Positions 1 through 12,359 of a stretch of 64,000 nt of DNA are shown here, one piece after another (the stretch's first letter is position 1; each line of letters opens with the position of its first letter). The DNA comes from Nemophila menziesii (lineage: Eukaryota > Streptophyta > Magnoliopsida > Boraginales > Hydrophyllaceae), in contig JARWIR010000050.1 in assembly GCA_029959085.1 (NCBI GenBank), positions 3,472,001-3,536,000 on the forward strand. Reading direction: 5' to 3'. A program made the translations under genes and the position numbers. Below the pieces are notes generated by a model. That model ran no database searches. It saw only the letters and a list, made by a program, of their open reading frames with translations, and was not told where the DNA came from.

Positions 1-380
1 GATAAGGAATGATTTCTCTTCAAAGGTCAACAGCTAAATCATCGCTTAAGCACCTCGAAATCAGCAATCTATGGCCTGGAAAATGGATTTTCAGCTCTAA
101 AAATAATATCTTCGGGATTTATCTTCAAGTCTTGACTCTTAATTCACGAACTTTGACTTTCTCCTCGGATTCCTCTCCTAGCTAACATCTAAAACCTGTA
201 AACTTTACACTAAAAATACCAATATTACGCGCAAGAGTTTAATAAATTAAAAATGCTAGAAATAAAAAGGTAATTCCGGATTATTGCATATTAAGTCCAA
301 AAGTCTATCAATTTAAGTAAATAAACACCAAAAATGATGTCTCCCAAGGGTCGAAAATAAGAACAATTAGGGAGACATCA
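1..380 (-). mobile_element. LTR (element C family), cut by the window start
   Basis: The segment aligns by eye with 33240-33625, the terminal part of the 5' LTR of element C, including the closing GGGAGACATCA at 370-380 that reads TGATGTCTCCC on the minus strand. The inner inverted copy of that end lies at 335-345. The LTR sits in the 3' noncoding part of a plus-strand element, so it is a nested insertion. Whether it is a solo LTR or the 5' LTR of a full element cannot be told, because the rest lies outside the window. Confidence 0.85.
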
Positions 381-683
381 TTAGGATCGATGAAAAATCT
401 ATAGCCTCCATGTTAAACTAAGTAAAAAAACTCTTCTTCGTGCATTGCAAAGCTAATCTGATCTTAAATTTAAACCGTGTTGAATGTTTGTATGACAAGT
501 TTACATGTAATTTAGTTTGTAAATATCATTACATGAAACTTTTGGAGAAGTTTCATTGAGTTTATTATTCATATTCTGCTATCTTCTTTCCATTGTGCTT
601 AATTGTAGTAGGTGTGTTTAAGAGACTTCCCTATGTTTTTATCTTTATTGTATCAGGACGATACAACTTTGAGTTGGGGGTCT
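381..683 (+). other. 3' noncoding end of element A with polypurine tract
   Basis: This stretch has no ORF. It aligns loosely with 52390-52618, the region before another LTR start. It ends in GAGTTGGGGGTCT (671-683), directly followed by TGATGTCTC of the LTR. A purine tract at this place is the expected plus-strand primer of an LTR retrotransposon. The rest of element A lies left of the window, beyond the nested LTR. Confidence 0.75.
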
Positions 684-2159
684 TGATGTCTCAATATTTC
701 GGATATATTAATCTAGGCTTGAGACATCATTTAATGTGTATTTGATCAATTGTTTAGTGATTTTTCCCCATTTCTAGATGCATTCTTAATTCGTGTCTTA
801 ATTTGGAGATTTATTACTTTTAGAGAAGATTTGGTATAATTTGTTTGTTAATGTGAAGCTCCTAAGGTTTATGGAATATATTGAAATTCCAAATCAATTC
901 CAAGGAGTTAAGGAATGAAGAGCTAGGAGAAATCAGGAGATAAAAGGAAACGAAGTTGAATTAGGAAAGGAAAAGCTACCAAATAATTCTGCCAATTCTA
1001 CAGCAACGTCCACTAAAGTGAAAGTACCTTCAAATAGGCTGAGGTTTTGAAGATCATTTAAAGGTCCAGATAGATCTTTCAGTTGCGGCCGCTTTGATAT
1101 AAAGTACGCTAAATTAGGCCAAGTTATGAATGAGATATGATCGAAACAAGCAGCAGTGTTTATCATGTCCTATATTTTAGGAAACAAATTTAAATTGGAC
1201 TTGGACTCCAATTACTTGCCTTCCACTCCAAGATTTCGACCTAGGGTTATAAAGCACCTATATATACACTCTCTTATCATTGTAAACATGTCCTTTCTCA
1301 GCCTTGAATTATTATTACTTTTAGAAGTCATCAAAAGAAGCAAGTAGACAGTAGGTATCTTTATTTAGTTTATTTCTTATTATCAATAACTAAATTTCCC
1401 ATAGCTTGGGTTTTGCATATTTATAATCTTTGAATTCTATTTTCTTCTATCTAAGTTTGTTTGGGGAAAACCTTTTTAAGTCGATTGAACTTCTTAACCT
1501 TTATATTTGTTTTATGTGCTTTGATGTATTGACTGTTGTTCTTACTAGTATACGAGTATAGGATTACCATAGAAGTTGGATGGTCACGCGGAATGGGTGT
1601 CTAATTGTTGAAACACCACATAAACGTCTAGTGTGCGGTAGTGATCCTGACCGGCTAGATAGTCACTAGGGTTTGAGATTAAACACCGATCACTGCACAT
1701 GGTCCCCTTACCCAAGTCCCCTGGTAATTGTTAGGTCGTCACCTAAGTCCACCCTGAAGGTGGTTAGGAGGAATATAGAATCTTGACTACTTACTCTAAC
1801 AGCTTTAATCACCCTTATAACTGGTATATAAAATAGAAGGATAAGTGCATACACACAAACCTAATCTATATCTCTCATCTCATTCTTTCGTATTTCTTTT
1901 ATTTGCATTAGTTTTTAGTTTAATTATCTTCTCTTCAATTAATCTTCTTTATTTTACTGTCTGTTTATTCAAGCAACTATTCTTTACTACGCTTTCTTTC
2001 TAGTCTTAATATCTAATATAATAAGTCCCTGAGAATGAATCTTAGTTAATATCTAAACTTGCAAACGATCTGTGGTACTTGTAGTGAGTTTCGTGACTGT
2101 TTAGGGTGTTTGTTCTTGTCTTTATATATCATTATTTTATCACACCATAGCTACCACCA
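684..2159 (+). mobile_element. 3' LTR of element A (Athila-like)
   Basis: The LTR opens with TGATGTCTCA and ends at CTACCACCA (2151-2159), the same ends as the other LTRs here. It carries the 46-bp terminal inverted repeat (arms 684-693 and 720-729), an internal block shared by these LTRs (about 1570-1790, with the phrase CACCACATAAACGTCTAGTG) and a late segment TCCCTGAGAATGAATC. The polypurine tract on its left makes it a 3' LTR. Short ORFs inside it are not credible genes. Confidence 0.9.
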
Positions 2160-2500
2160 CTTGGCCTCCAAAATCCTTGGAGTCCTGATCTTTAATATCC
2201 CCAATCTTGTGTATGATTCTTGATATTCTCCATCAAGTCAATCATCTCGACAAGTCTTCTAGGTTCATCTTCAATGAACTCCCTTAAGTCTTGATCTTTA
2301 ATCTCTTCATGCTCGGTATCAACTCCATTGAGTCTTGATTCTTCAAACATCTTCAAGATAATTCTACTAACTCCTTTGAGTCTTAATCTTCAATCTCTTA
2401 AGATATTTAATAAATATCATGTAAGTCTTGATCTTCTTTGGCTTTATTTTTTTTTATCTCCATTGAGTCTTGATCTTTGAAACTTAACCTTGATTTATTT
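2160..2500. repeat. Degenerate tandem repeat, about 45-bp unit
   Basis: The phrase GAGTCTTGATCTT recurs with changes near 2179, 2283, 2328, 2373, 2422 and 2463, mostly 41-49 bases apart. Copies share the phrase plus a CT-rich tail. No coding potential was seen. From 2500 to the LINE at 2758 I see nothing recognisable. Confidence 0.6.
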
Positions 2501-2757
2501 AGCACTCTGTGCTCTTGTGATCATCTATATATCCAATCATGCATTCTTCTCACCTGACTTATTTATTTATGCTAAATACACCTCAAACAAGTCAACTATG
2601 ATTAGATGAAAAACTAGAATCATAGTTTTAAACATCATAAAAATAATACTAAACAAAGTGCGGCTAAGATTAACTGCATTAACTTTGAATTAAACCAGAT
2701 ATACGTGTTGTAAAACCAACAACTAGCTACATTTTTGGTTCTTAGACCATATAATCT

Positions 2758-3880
2758 TTTTTTGGAGAAGTTTTCTTTTTTTTTTAATCATAAAATCAAA
2801 TTTTATTAATGATAAACTCAACAAACCATTGTCTTTACAAACTTTTAGTCCTAATGGATTTAAAGCCCAAGATGGGAAAACTTTAAAACCCAAAAGGCCC
2901 ACACCTTACTACGCTAGAAATAAAATAAAACATTACATCACCTTTACTTAAATAAAAAGCAGCCCACTACTTATCTATTACAAATAAATGAATCGACCCA
3001 ATACAAAAGAAACTACATTCCACTAATCTAGTTTCTCTATAATCTCTTTTATGTTGCTTTTCTTAACATTCCATCTATGTAACTTCATTCTCACCATCCT
3101 ACTAATCCTCTTGCACAACTGATCTTCATTTAAACCATTTCCCCCATTCTCCACATCATTTCTCAACCACCATGTAGAGTAAACATAAGAGGTACACAAG
3201 GCACTAACAAGAATAACCTGTTCAACATACTTCATATTATATATCACATTACACAGCTCTTCAAAGTTCCTCGGTAACTTTTTAACTTTGCCAATTTTCA
3301 ATATCATTAATAAGACTCTTTTACTGAAAGAACACTCAAAGAATAGATGAGTGTTACTCTCTATAGCAGCTTTGCAGAAATGACAAAGGGGATTTACATT
3401 ATTACCCCACTCTATCATTCTCTCTTTAGTGATAAGTCTATCATTTATAGCAATCCAAGTAATAAAAGCACACCTTGGTATGTTCTTTTTAGTCCAGACT
3501 ACTTCAAACCAGTACACTTGCTCTAAACTCTCATCTGCAGTAATCTTAGCAAGAGTTTTTTTGAAAGAGAATTTCATCTTAATATTCTCACTCCACACTT
3601 TAACATCTTTCTTATCATTTAACTTCAAATCATTAAGAATAGGTAAGATCTTAGCAATATTAGGTGGTAATCTCTACCTACTCCCTCCATAACATCTATA
3701 GACAGTCTTGTCACTATTTATATCAATCCTGTTTATCTCTATGCCAAGCTTTTCTTGCACACTACATCCTTCAATCCACCTATCCCAAATTATATATGTG
3801 TCTTTCCCATTATTCACTCTATGATGAATGAACTTGTAAGCCAGATTCCTCACCTTAAGTAGCTTTTTTGGAGAAGTTTT
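2758..3880 (-). mobile_element. 5'-truncated LINE insertion with 17-bp TSD
   Basis: The insertion is flanked by perfect copies of TTTTTTGGAGAAGTTTT at 2758-2774 and 3864-3880. Next to the left copy is a T-run (2776-2785), the A tail of a minus-strand element. Coding sequence for the C-terminal part of a LINE ORF2 fills the body. An A tail, a 5' truncation and a long TSD together are the marks of target-primed reverse transcription. Confidence 0.92.
3023..3863 (-). pseudogene. LINE ORF2 C-terminus (zf-RVT region), truncated
   Basis: The open part (3023-3628) encodes about 200 residues with W-E-V-V-W, then P-R-C-A-F-I-T-W, and a CHFC...H...C cluster (residues about 80-100). This is the pattern of the zinc-binding domain (zf-RVT) after the reverse transcriptase in plant L1 LINEs. 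Upstream codons to 3863 (V-R-N-L-A-Y-K-F-I-H-H, W-D-R-W-I-E-G) continue the same protein past an in-frame stop near 3675. Endonuclease and RT were never copied, because the insertion is 5'-truncated. Confidence 0.85.
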
Positions 3881-5944
3881 AGGTAACTAATTTAATTAAA
3901 TCATTTATATTGTAATCTTTTTAACTTTTTGACAACTTATCCTCACCATATTCTATCTCGAGGCTCCTCATAACCAAGACTGACTTGAGATTTGGAGTTT
4001 TATCGAGATCCTTACCCCAGGGTTGTTAACACACACGTTTTCATGCACAAGTTACAGTTGTAGTGTCCGGTATAATGAAAAAGCTTTGTACACCCATGAC
4101 GTAGTTCTATCATTTACCTAAGACATTTTTATTTTGTCATGAGTGAGGCGCGAGTTTTTAACCATTAACCAAAACATAAATTTAGGGGTTTCATAATACT
4201 TGACCTTTGGATTCACATCGACAATCATAACCACCCACACAAACAAACACATACATGCACACATACACACACATACACACACATACACACACATACATAT
4301 ATATGATAAAACTAAAAGGGGTTAAAAGGTTTTATATGGGAATATGTACTATTTTAATAACAAAGGAAGATAATAAAGTTTAACATTTTTTTAGACAATT
4401 TATCGAACACTTAAAAGAAAATAAACACAACTAACGGAAGGAGATATATTTTACAACTAAAGACCACAAACACAACTCAAGTAACGTAAAGTAAATATAA
4501 GGCTGGAGATTGCTCGAGCATACATAGTGGTTCGACCACTCAAAGGTTTAATACACTACTTAGGGTCTTCCCCTTATGGTTTTCAAAGTTTTTATTCCAC
4601 TAAGCCTATCTCTTTAAGGTCAGATATAAACCCAGTACAATGATACTTTTTACCATTATGTTATAACCAGTACTTGAAAAACAATGTAACCCCCCTTCTG
4701 CACGTCTACACACAAGTAATCCTTTGTTCAGTACTACACACTAGTGATCCCTTGGGCACTTATACGCATAATTAATCCTTCCAAACAAGGAAGTGTTTCT
4801 CTTTCTCTTCTAAATTTCATCACAAGTGCTTTATTCTAATCTAGATGATAGTATTTATGATAAGAGTTTATATATGATTACAAAGATGATTCAACTCATT
4901 GGAGAGCTAATAATTAAATGATAATTCAAGCCAAGAATGATGATGAGAAGTTGATATTCTTGAATGCTTTAAAAGTGATTAAATAAGCTTGAATTGATTG
5001 CTTCAAAGTGTAATGGATATAGACATTGAATGTCTAATTAAATCTCTCTTAAAAGGGGGTTCATGTAGCCTTGGATGATGACCCTTATATTCTGGATTTC
5101 ACTTTATCAAAAAATAGTATTAACGTTTTGCCTAAAAATGGGACACCGTTTTAGCTGGATTGTACTATTTTCCCTTTATGCACTTAATGGTCCAATGTTT
5201 AGAAATCAAATGTATATTTTATAAAAAAAATGATATAATATTTTTTACTAAAACATGGATACCCATTTTTGGGTCAAAACCTCAACATATGTGTTGACAA
5301 GGTTGACGATCGTCTCTGACTATCTTCAACATTTGACTGAAAATTGTATAACAATTTAGAAACAAAAGCGGGTTACCATTTTATTTTGGGATACCGTTTT
5401 TTACCATGAAAGGATGTTTTTGTGCTATATAGTAACTAACCTCTAGTATCGGTCCTTTGCTTGGGGAAACATACTTTCTATAAATATTTATTAAAAACAA
5501 GAAATCTAGGATAAGCAATAATTAAAACCATACACATGCAAGTGATTTTGATATGATATGAAAGTAAAGATCTTGGTTCAATTGATTTTTAATAGAAAGA
5601 TGCATTTTGAAGATGATTTAAAAGAAGGAGAGTAATTTTTGACATTGAAACATCTTAGTGTTTAATTTGGAAAGACATATTGCAAACAATATCTATCAAG
5701 GATGGAGAAAGATTGTTTTGTATAAGTGATCCACTTCACATATTTTGTGTTAGTTACAAGTTATCTATTCTAAAAAGGTACTATATTTTCTAAGAAAACA
5801 AGCCTAAACACTTTTATCTATTACTTTTATGATATCTCTAAAAAAATTTGTGCTTCAGGTTTGATAGCTTAATTATTTTACTTAAACATTATATTCTTAA
5901 TAAAAGGATTCATTCTTATATGTTCTTTGCTTTCATATGCGCAA
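3881..5944. other. No gene recognised; contains a microsatellite
   Basis: This 2-kb AT-rich stretch has no credible ORF and no element I can name. It holds a CA-rich microsatellite with a roughly 10-bp unit (CACACATACA) at about 4231-4303. It may be old transposon debris, but I found no end that proves it. Confidence 0.5.
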
Positions 5945-7465
5945 GTTACTGATGTCTCCTCATTTGTGATAATTAAATCTACTTCTGAGACATCATTATA
6001 GGCGTATTTATTAGTTTATAGGTCGATTTTAGCTTGAATTAGTACACTTTCCTATTTTGGGTCTTGAATTAATTAATTATTATTTAGAGCATATTGGGTT
6101 TAATTATTTATTTAGTGTGAAGCTTTAGAGATATATGGTAATTAATTAGAGTCCAAGTTGGTAAAGAGAGCTAAAGGAAAGAAGATAAACATAGAACTTG
6201 AAGATAAGGAAGTAAAAGCTAAAAACATGGAAAAGGAAAAACTGCCTTAATCCTGAATTTCTGCACCTATGACCACAAATCAGCTTATATCTTAAAAACG
6301 GTGAGGAATTTGGAGAAACGGTCAAGAGAAAAGTTAAAGATTTTTCCTAGACGATGAATTTGGTATACTCATACGTATCAAACGGATAATTATTGAAGCT
6401 TCTAGGACCAAAAGAAAAACGGGGCTGATTGCATGTTTTTGGGATACGAATTTGAGTTGGGCTTGGAGCCCATATTTACCTTTTCCTTCAAGAAAACGTG
6501 TAGGTCAACCTATACACTATAAATACAGCCTCTTAACATTAGAAAATCATACTTGACCAAACCTTAAGGTCAGGAAGAAGCTACAACACAAGAAGAGAAG
6601 TCTGGAAGGAGCTGTGCATCAATCATGTCTTCTTCAACCTTTAATTCGGTAATTCTTTTATTTTCTTTTCTTAGTATGAATTAATTCTATTTAGTTTGAG
6701 TTTTAGCATATATTATATGAACCTTAGTTTTGATAGACATCTATCTAATTTGGGAATTCTATGTTTTAAATTGAATTATTGTTTTTATTCTCTGTTTATG
6801 TGTTAGGATTTTCTATTCTGTGTTCTTGTGGACTGCAACCATATAGAATTACCATCTAGTAGTTAGGTCACCATTGACAACGGTGTTTAATTACATGTTT
6901 AGCACATACCGTCTAGAATAAGGTTTAGATCTGACAAATAAACCTAACTAGATAATCACCATGGTTTAGTGTATCGCTATTTTACCAATTGCAGGAACAG
7001 TTTGCTTAGGACTCCTTATTGACACAGGTAAACCCTATTTAAAACTACCTAGCGCAATTGGAACCGATTATTGAAATACTACATAATTCACCCTTACATG
7101 TTTAGAACGGCAAAACTAGTGGGGATTACATGCTATTTACTCAAGCTAAACTTTCATACTATCTTCTTTTCTTTTATTTAATTTTCTGTCTTTAGTTTAT
7201 TAGTTTAATTATTTTTTATCAAAAACCAAATAAATATCTATCTTTCTTTCTTTATCTTGCGTATTATTATTCTAGCTTAATTATTTGCACTTGAATAATT
7301 TGCATAAGTTCTTCTTAAACCTTCGTAGTCCCTGAGGAACGAATTCCTCTTATTCATTAAAACTTGCATACGATCTGTATACTTGCAGATCCGTGCTCAG
7401 CTTAGGGTGTTTATTTGCACTTATTTTATACATCTTTTAATCACACCTTAGGCGACACCAGTTAC
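5945..7465 (+). mobile_element. Solo Athila-like LTR with perfect TSD GTTAC
   Basis: The LTR runs 5950-7460. It opens TGATGTCTCC, with the inner inverted copy at 5987-5995, and ends GGCGACACCA. GTTAC lies immediately on both sides (5945-5949 and 7461-7465). No internal region is present, so this is a solo LTR left by LTR-LTR recombination. The perfect TSD fixes both ends and so defines this LTR family here. Confidence 0.95.
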
Positions 7466-7769
7466 TCTTAAAAAAATCTATCCATTTATTTCTTGTTTAT
7501 CAATTGTTAAGAACAAGATAAAATAACTTTGAACATTGTTAGAGTTGTATTAGAGATACATTGAAAATTGAAAGTCTCGTTCCTTCCCTTTTTTCCAATA
7601 TATCAACCCTAAGGAATGCTAAATTCTAGATCATGTGAAAATAATACTTTATTTTTATGAAGTAGTATTTCATATATAATATAATTTTATTAAAAGTGGT
7701 GAAACAAATCATACATATTAGATTAAAACAAACCGTATTAACTAATCTCGAGTCTTTCGGAAAACTCAG

Positions 7770-8088
7770 TTAAACCTACTGGTGACACATCTCCCCTTGA
7801 ATGTCATCTAGTAGCTCTCTAGCCATGGTATCTTACAAAGTGTTAACATTCCTAGGAACATGGTTGAAATTGATTCCCTCGTCTTGGTCTGCCAATATAC
7901 AAATTTGTATGATAATAGGCTTGATTAATTAAATAGTATCTGACGGGTGCTTGATACCTTGATGACTTCACGGATGTCTGAGCAAACTGCTTAATTTTTA
8001 CCATATTGGTGTTTGCGTAAATATGTTTGCTGCAAGACTTCCAAATCTTTTTCATCCATAGTTGTCTGATTAAGACAAAACATTGCAT
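7770..8088 (-). pseudogene. RNase H-like domain fragment of a LINE
   Basis: On the minus strand, codons at about 7790-7890 read N-F-N-H-V-P-R-N-V-N-T-L, a stop, then D-T-M-A-R-E. This matches the end of the plant LINE RNase H domain (pattern F-x-H-V-P-R-x-x-N-x-x-A-D-x-x-A). Upstream codons to 8088 are open but poorly conserved. The fragment is broken by at least one stop and one frame change. I see no poly(A) or TSD, and its strand is opposite to the LINE that follows. Confidence 0.6.
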
Positions 8089-8159
8089 GAGTAACTATAC
8101 TTGCATCCTCTTTGTGGTTTTCCAATAAACGTGATTCCCGTGTTTATTCAACTTGACGT

Positions 8160-9491
8160 GAACGATGCATAACATAATAAAAGTATGTATCAAGAGTATT
8201 AAGAAGTTTTGTCTTACAAAAGACGCGGCGTGTTTAGCTCTTACGAGATATATTCAGAAAACCTTTCTTAACAATAGAAGGATGATTAACAATACCAAAA
8301 TATCCTCGCCAACGTTCAAAATGAAGAACATGCCAAACATAATCAAGAATTAGCAATTAAAATAAACAAGGAATGAGATGCTTTGTGGGACCAAGAAGAA
8401 GAGACATAGCAAGGGATTTATCGATAAAGAAAGGTGATAAACTACAAATTTCTTTTACGCACCGACATTCGGAAGAAGGAATAGCAATCGTATAAGTAAT
8501 CTTAATGAGGATAATGATGCCAGGATCGAGGATTCTAAACATATTAAAGAAATTATCACAAAATATTTCATAAATATCTTTGATTGTAACCCTATGACAA
8601 AATTGGAGGATGTTTCTATTCACATACAGAACAAAATTACAAGTTTTATGAGCAAAAAAGTGATAGAACCGCCGCATTTGGAAGATGTTAAGAATGCGAT
8701 ATTTTGCATGTCAGATTCTTAAGCGCTAGGCTCGGATGGTCTTCCTAAACAATTTTTATCAAGAACTTTGGGATAATCTTAAAGAGGTCATTTTAAAATG
8801 GTTTCCAATTTGTCACCATGAACACTCCACTTAACAAGATCAATGATACCTTTATCACATTGATTATAAAATGAGATATCCAATAATCTATGAAATATTA
8901 TAGACCGATAGCGTGTATCAACTTTAGTTAACGACTCATTTCCAAAATATGTGTGCTGGTATTGCAACCTATGATGGATTATATTATCTCTCTAACACAT
9001 TCGACATTCATCTAAGGAAGGAGCATTTACGATAATATTCGTATTGGTCAAGAAGTTTCGTACTTCATGAAAGCATAGAGAAGGTTGAAAAGGAATTATG
9101 CGGCTGTTAAAATTGATATGGCTAAGTCTTAGGACAAATTAATTTGGATTTTTTAATGGAGATTCTTAAGAAGCTCAGATTTTTCAAAAAATGGAGGGAG
9201 TGGATTTATAATTGTATTTCATCGATTTTATTTCAGATTAAATTTGATAGGGAAAGACTCAAGAAATTATCACCAAAACAGGTATTAGACAAGGAAATCT
9301 GTTATCTGCTTTGTTGTTTTCACTCATGACGGAAGGTCTTATTGGTTTTTTAAACTACCAAGGCAGATAAGGGATTATCAAAGGTATTTCCATCTCTATA
9401 AATCTTCTAAAGCTCATTAATCTTCTTTTTGCGGATGATGCATTATTTTTTGTTGCCATTAACAAGACTGGAATTGAAGCTTACAAGTAGA
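8160..9491 (+). pseudogene. LINE reverse transcriptase, first part (broken)
   Basis: Fragments in successive frames follow the LINE RT order. K-E-I-I-T-K-Y-F-I-N-I-F lies near 8545. A decayed A-L-G-S-D-G-L-P block follows near 8725 (PGPDGF in intact elements). Then come I-A-C-I-N-F-S, D-N-I-R-I-G-Q-E and A-V-K-I-D-M-A-K-S near 9105, and I-N-L-L-F-A-D-D-A-L-F-F near 9415. The catalytic FADD box can still be read. Many stops and shifts break the frame, and the copy ends in the LTR at 9492. Confidence 0.75.
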
Positions 9492-11005
9492 TGATGTCTC
9501 CATATCTATGATGAATTAATCTATTCATGAGACATCATTTTTAGGTGTATTATGTTCTTAGTTGAGGGAATTTTCCCTATTCATTGTTAGTTTCTCAATT
9601 CATGCCTCAATTTGGAGATTTATTACTTTTAGAGCGCTTTTTATGTAGTTTGTGTGTTAAATGTGAAACCATTAGGTACATTGATTATATTTGATTCCAA
9701 ATCAATGTTAAGGAGTTAAGAAAAGGAGATCCAAGGAAAAATCAAGAGTTAAAAGGAGAGAAACTGGTTTGAGGAAAGTGCAGATTCTGGCTAAAGTTGT
9801 TGTCTAACTGTAAAGACGTGTAGTATTTTTGATACTGCATAAAATAGACAAGGAAGTTTAAGGAGCCCTTTTATATTTAGAAATTTCTTTGAATTTTGGT
9901 CATTTTGATACCAAGATCACTGGATTTAGAGCTGTAACAAAGGATTTATGATTTTTACAAACTCCAAAGGTCAACCAATCCTATTTTTAAGGAAAAGGAG
10001 TTTGAGTTGGATTAGGACTCCAAAATTGGCCCATGACTACTTACATTTGTAAACATGTCCTTGCTCAGTCCCTAATCAAATTACACTTAAAGATCATCCA
10101 AAAATGCAAGTTGACATGTAGAGGAAGACAAGAAGCTGGAGAGTCACAAACTCCTCTTCCATCCTTCCATTCTACCATTAGGGTAATTGATATTAGATTC
10201 TTAGCTTAACTATTTTTCTAGTCGCTTTTATCTCTATGTATAATCCTTGAATTTTATATCTATATTCTATGTTATTTGGGAAAGTGACAGTTAATTGATT
10301 GAGCTTTTAATTATAAGTCTGTGTTATTTGCTTGACTTATTCCAGCCCTAAATTAGTCCAATATTAGGATTGTTCTTAGTAGGTGAATTGTCACCCTGGC
10401 GGGGGATTCAATTATAGAGAACACCACATAATCGTCTAGTGTGCGGTAGTGCTCCTAACAGGCTTGCCTAACTAGATAGTCATTAGATTGAGATTTAATC
10501 ACCGATCTCTTCTCAAGGTCCCCTTAACCAAGCCCCTTGGTAGTGGTGAGGTTGTTTTCTAAGCTACCTTGGCGGGAGTTAGAATGATTATAGAATCCCG
10601 ACTCTTTATATTTTCTCAAATCACCCTTATAATAGAATAAATATTTCGAAGGATAGGTGCATACTAGCATACCTAAGCTATTATCTCATCCCCATTCTCT
10701 CAGTGGTTTATTTATTTGCATTTAGTGGTTTAATACTTATCTTTAATTCCTTAACTGAAAACCAAACGAATATTATTGTTTATATTTGTCTTTTAGTTTT
10801 AGCAATTAATCTCTACTACTCTTACTTATCTAAACACGAGTTTGAGCTAACCGATGTATCCCTAAGAACGCATCTTACTTATTAACAATAACTTGCAAAC
10901 AATCTGTGCAGTTGCAGTGTTTCTCGTGGTAGTAGTGGGTGTGTGTCGTCTATTATTATTTTTATTTAACTGTTATTTAATCACACATTTTCCACCACCA
11001 ACAGA
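9487..11005 (+). mobile_element. Solo LTR inserted in LINE RT, mutated TSD
   Basis: The LTR runs 9492-11000, from TGATGTCTCC (inner inverted copy ending 9537) to TCCACCACCA. The flanking 5-mers are GTAGA (9487-9491) and ACAGA (11001-11005). Rejoining the flanks restores a LINE RT reading in which the tag/cag codon is a glutamine. The ancestral TSD was therefore probably GCAGA, with one C-to-T and one G-to-A change since. The 61-residue ORF at 10703-10885 inside the LTR is not a gene. Confidence 0.88.
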
Positions 11006-11360
11006 CAATCATAAACTATTGTCAAGCTTCCGGACAGAGAATTAACTTTAACAAGTCAGCAATTCTCTTCAATACAGAAACACTGGATGATCGATGTAAC
11101 GATATTACCAACACTATTAATACTGGTAGCACGAAATCACTGGGTAAATACTTGGGGATTACTCTTTCTTTGAAGAGGTAAAAACAGAGAATCTCAATTA
11201 TATTAAAGATAGTCTTCTAACAAAGTATGCTAGTTGGATTTCTAACTATCTCTCTAATAGAGGGAAATAAGTTCTGATAAAAGCATCCTACATGACATTC
11301 TGAATTCTGCGATGTCAATTTTCAAGTTCCTAAAAGGACTGTGTAAAAAGATGTTCATAT
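11001..11360 (+). pseudogene. LINE reverse transcriptase, second part
   Basis: Directly after the LTR the frame reads I-I-N-Y-C-Q-A-S-G-Q-R-I-N-F-N-K-S (about 11007-11060) and then S-L-G-K-Y-L-G-I (about 11140). These are the canonical blocks that follow FADD in plant LINE RTs. Further on, a decayed K-C-L-S-R-G-K-type region is still suggested, with stops. It continues the protein interrupted at 9491. Confidence 0.78.
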
Positions 11361-12110
11361 GCCTTAGCCAACTGTGTTAGACCAAATATTGATATTTCAG
11401 GATGTAAAAACACTTCAATTATTGGTTCTTTTAATTTTTTTAAACTTAAGGCAGAAAAAAAATGAATAATATCATATAATCTATTTTTAATTGAGATAAA
11501 CAGAAAATTCTAACTTTATGAATTTATGTTGATAGCGAAAGGCTAAATAAATTTTTTATGCTAATTTAAAGAAGTGAATAAGATAAAAGATAATAACATA
11601 AATTACGCAATATCATTGATTATAGATTATTATTTATATAGGTTATAATGTTGAGCATATTATATATTATTTTTATTTGTTTTACTTTTATTTTACCTTC
11701 TATGTATCATTCTATGTGGTATTAAACAAAAGAGAAAATAATTAATTAAAAAAAATGATTTGATTGATTTTCTAAACTTTCACATAGAAAATCATATAGA
11801 GGTGAAATAAAAAGAAGTGATATACATCTTTATTTATATTATTTTTAGACCATATTTTTAAAAATTATCATTTTTAGGTTACAAGTTATTTTTATACTAA
11901 TTCTTTATTAAGTATTTAATAATTTTTAGATCTAATTTAAATATTTATAATAAAATGAAAATATAATTTATTTCGTATGTTTAAATTATTTTTGAAATTT
12001 ATAAATATCTATCTAAACTAATGAAATTAAATAATATTTACGTATAGCCTAAGTTTCAAAGATATAACTTAAAAAATGTTTATCGATTACAAAATAGTTC
12101 TTTCTATTCT
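11361..12110. other. AT-rich stretch without recognisable gene
   Basis: Very AT-rich DNA with many short homopolymer runs separates the RT and RNase H parts of the decayed LINE. No ORF, terminal repeat or TSD was found. It could be an inserted non-autonomous element or decayed ORF2 linker. Confidence 0.45.
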
Positions 12111-12359
12111 GACAACCTTGAAATTGTTCAAGGAATCGCCAAAGGCAGGTGCGCTAATTGGCAAATCAGGCCGATAATTTGTGAAGAACTAGGATGGATG
12201 AAGAAGTACTCGCAGTGGAAGGTTTTCCATATAAAAAGAGACTTGAATCTGATCGCGGACTTATCAGCCAAGATTACTAAGAAGGGTATCAACATCTCGA
12301 ATGCTCCGTCTACCTCTATTATCGATTTCTATAACTATTTGTCTAGGATTAAGTTGTAA
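12111..12359 (+). pseudogene. LINE RNase H domain C-terminus
   Basis: One frame is open for about 80 codons up to TAA at 12357-12359. It contains C-E-E-L-G-W, W-K-V-F-H-I-K-R-D-L-N and L-I-A-D-L-S-A-K. This is the closing block of the RNase H domain (H-x-x-R-x-x-N-x-x-A-D-x-x-A-K) found at the end of many plant LINE ORF2 proteins. The A-run at 12384-12392 follows shortly after, which fits the 3' end of a plus-strand LINE. Confidence 0.75.

Noticed and set aside
933..1347. Short ORFs inside the first LTR as small genes
   Set aside because: They lie wholly in LTR sequence whose other copies do not keep the frames open.
4231..4303. Functional telomere-like or regulatory repeat
   Set aside because: Simple CA/TA microsatellite, without telomere heptamers or a neighbouring gene.
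8165..8353. Independent small protein at 8165-8353
   Set aside because: It is the start of the decayed LINE ORF2 region, in frame with no family of its own.
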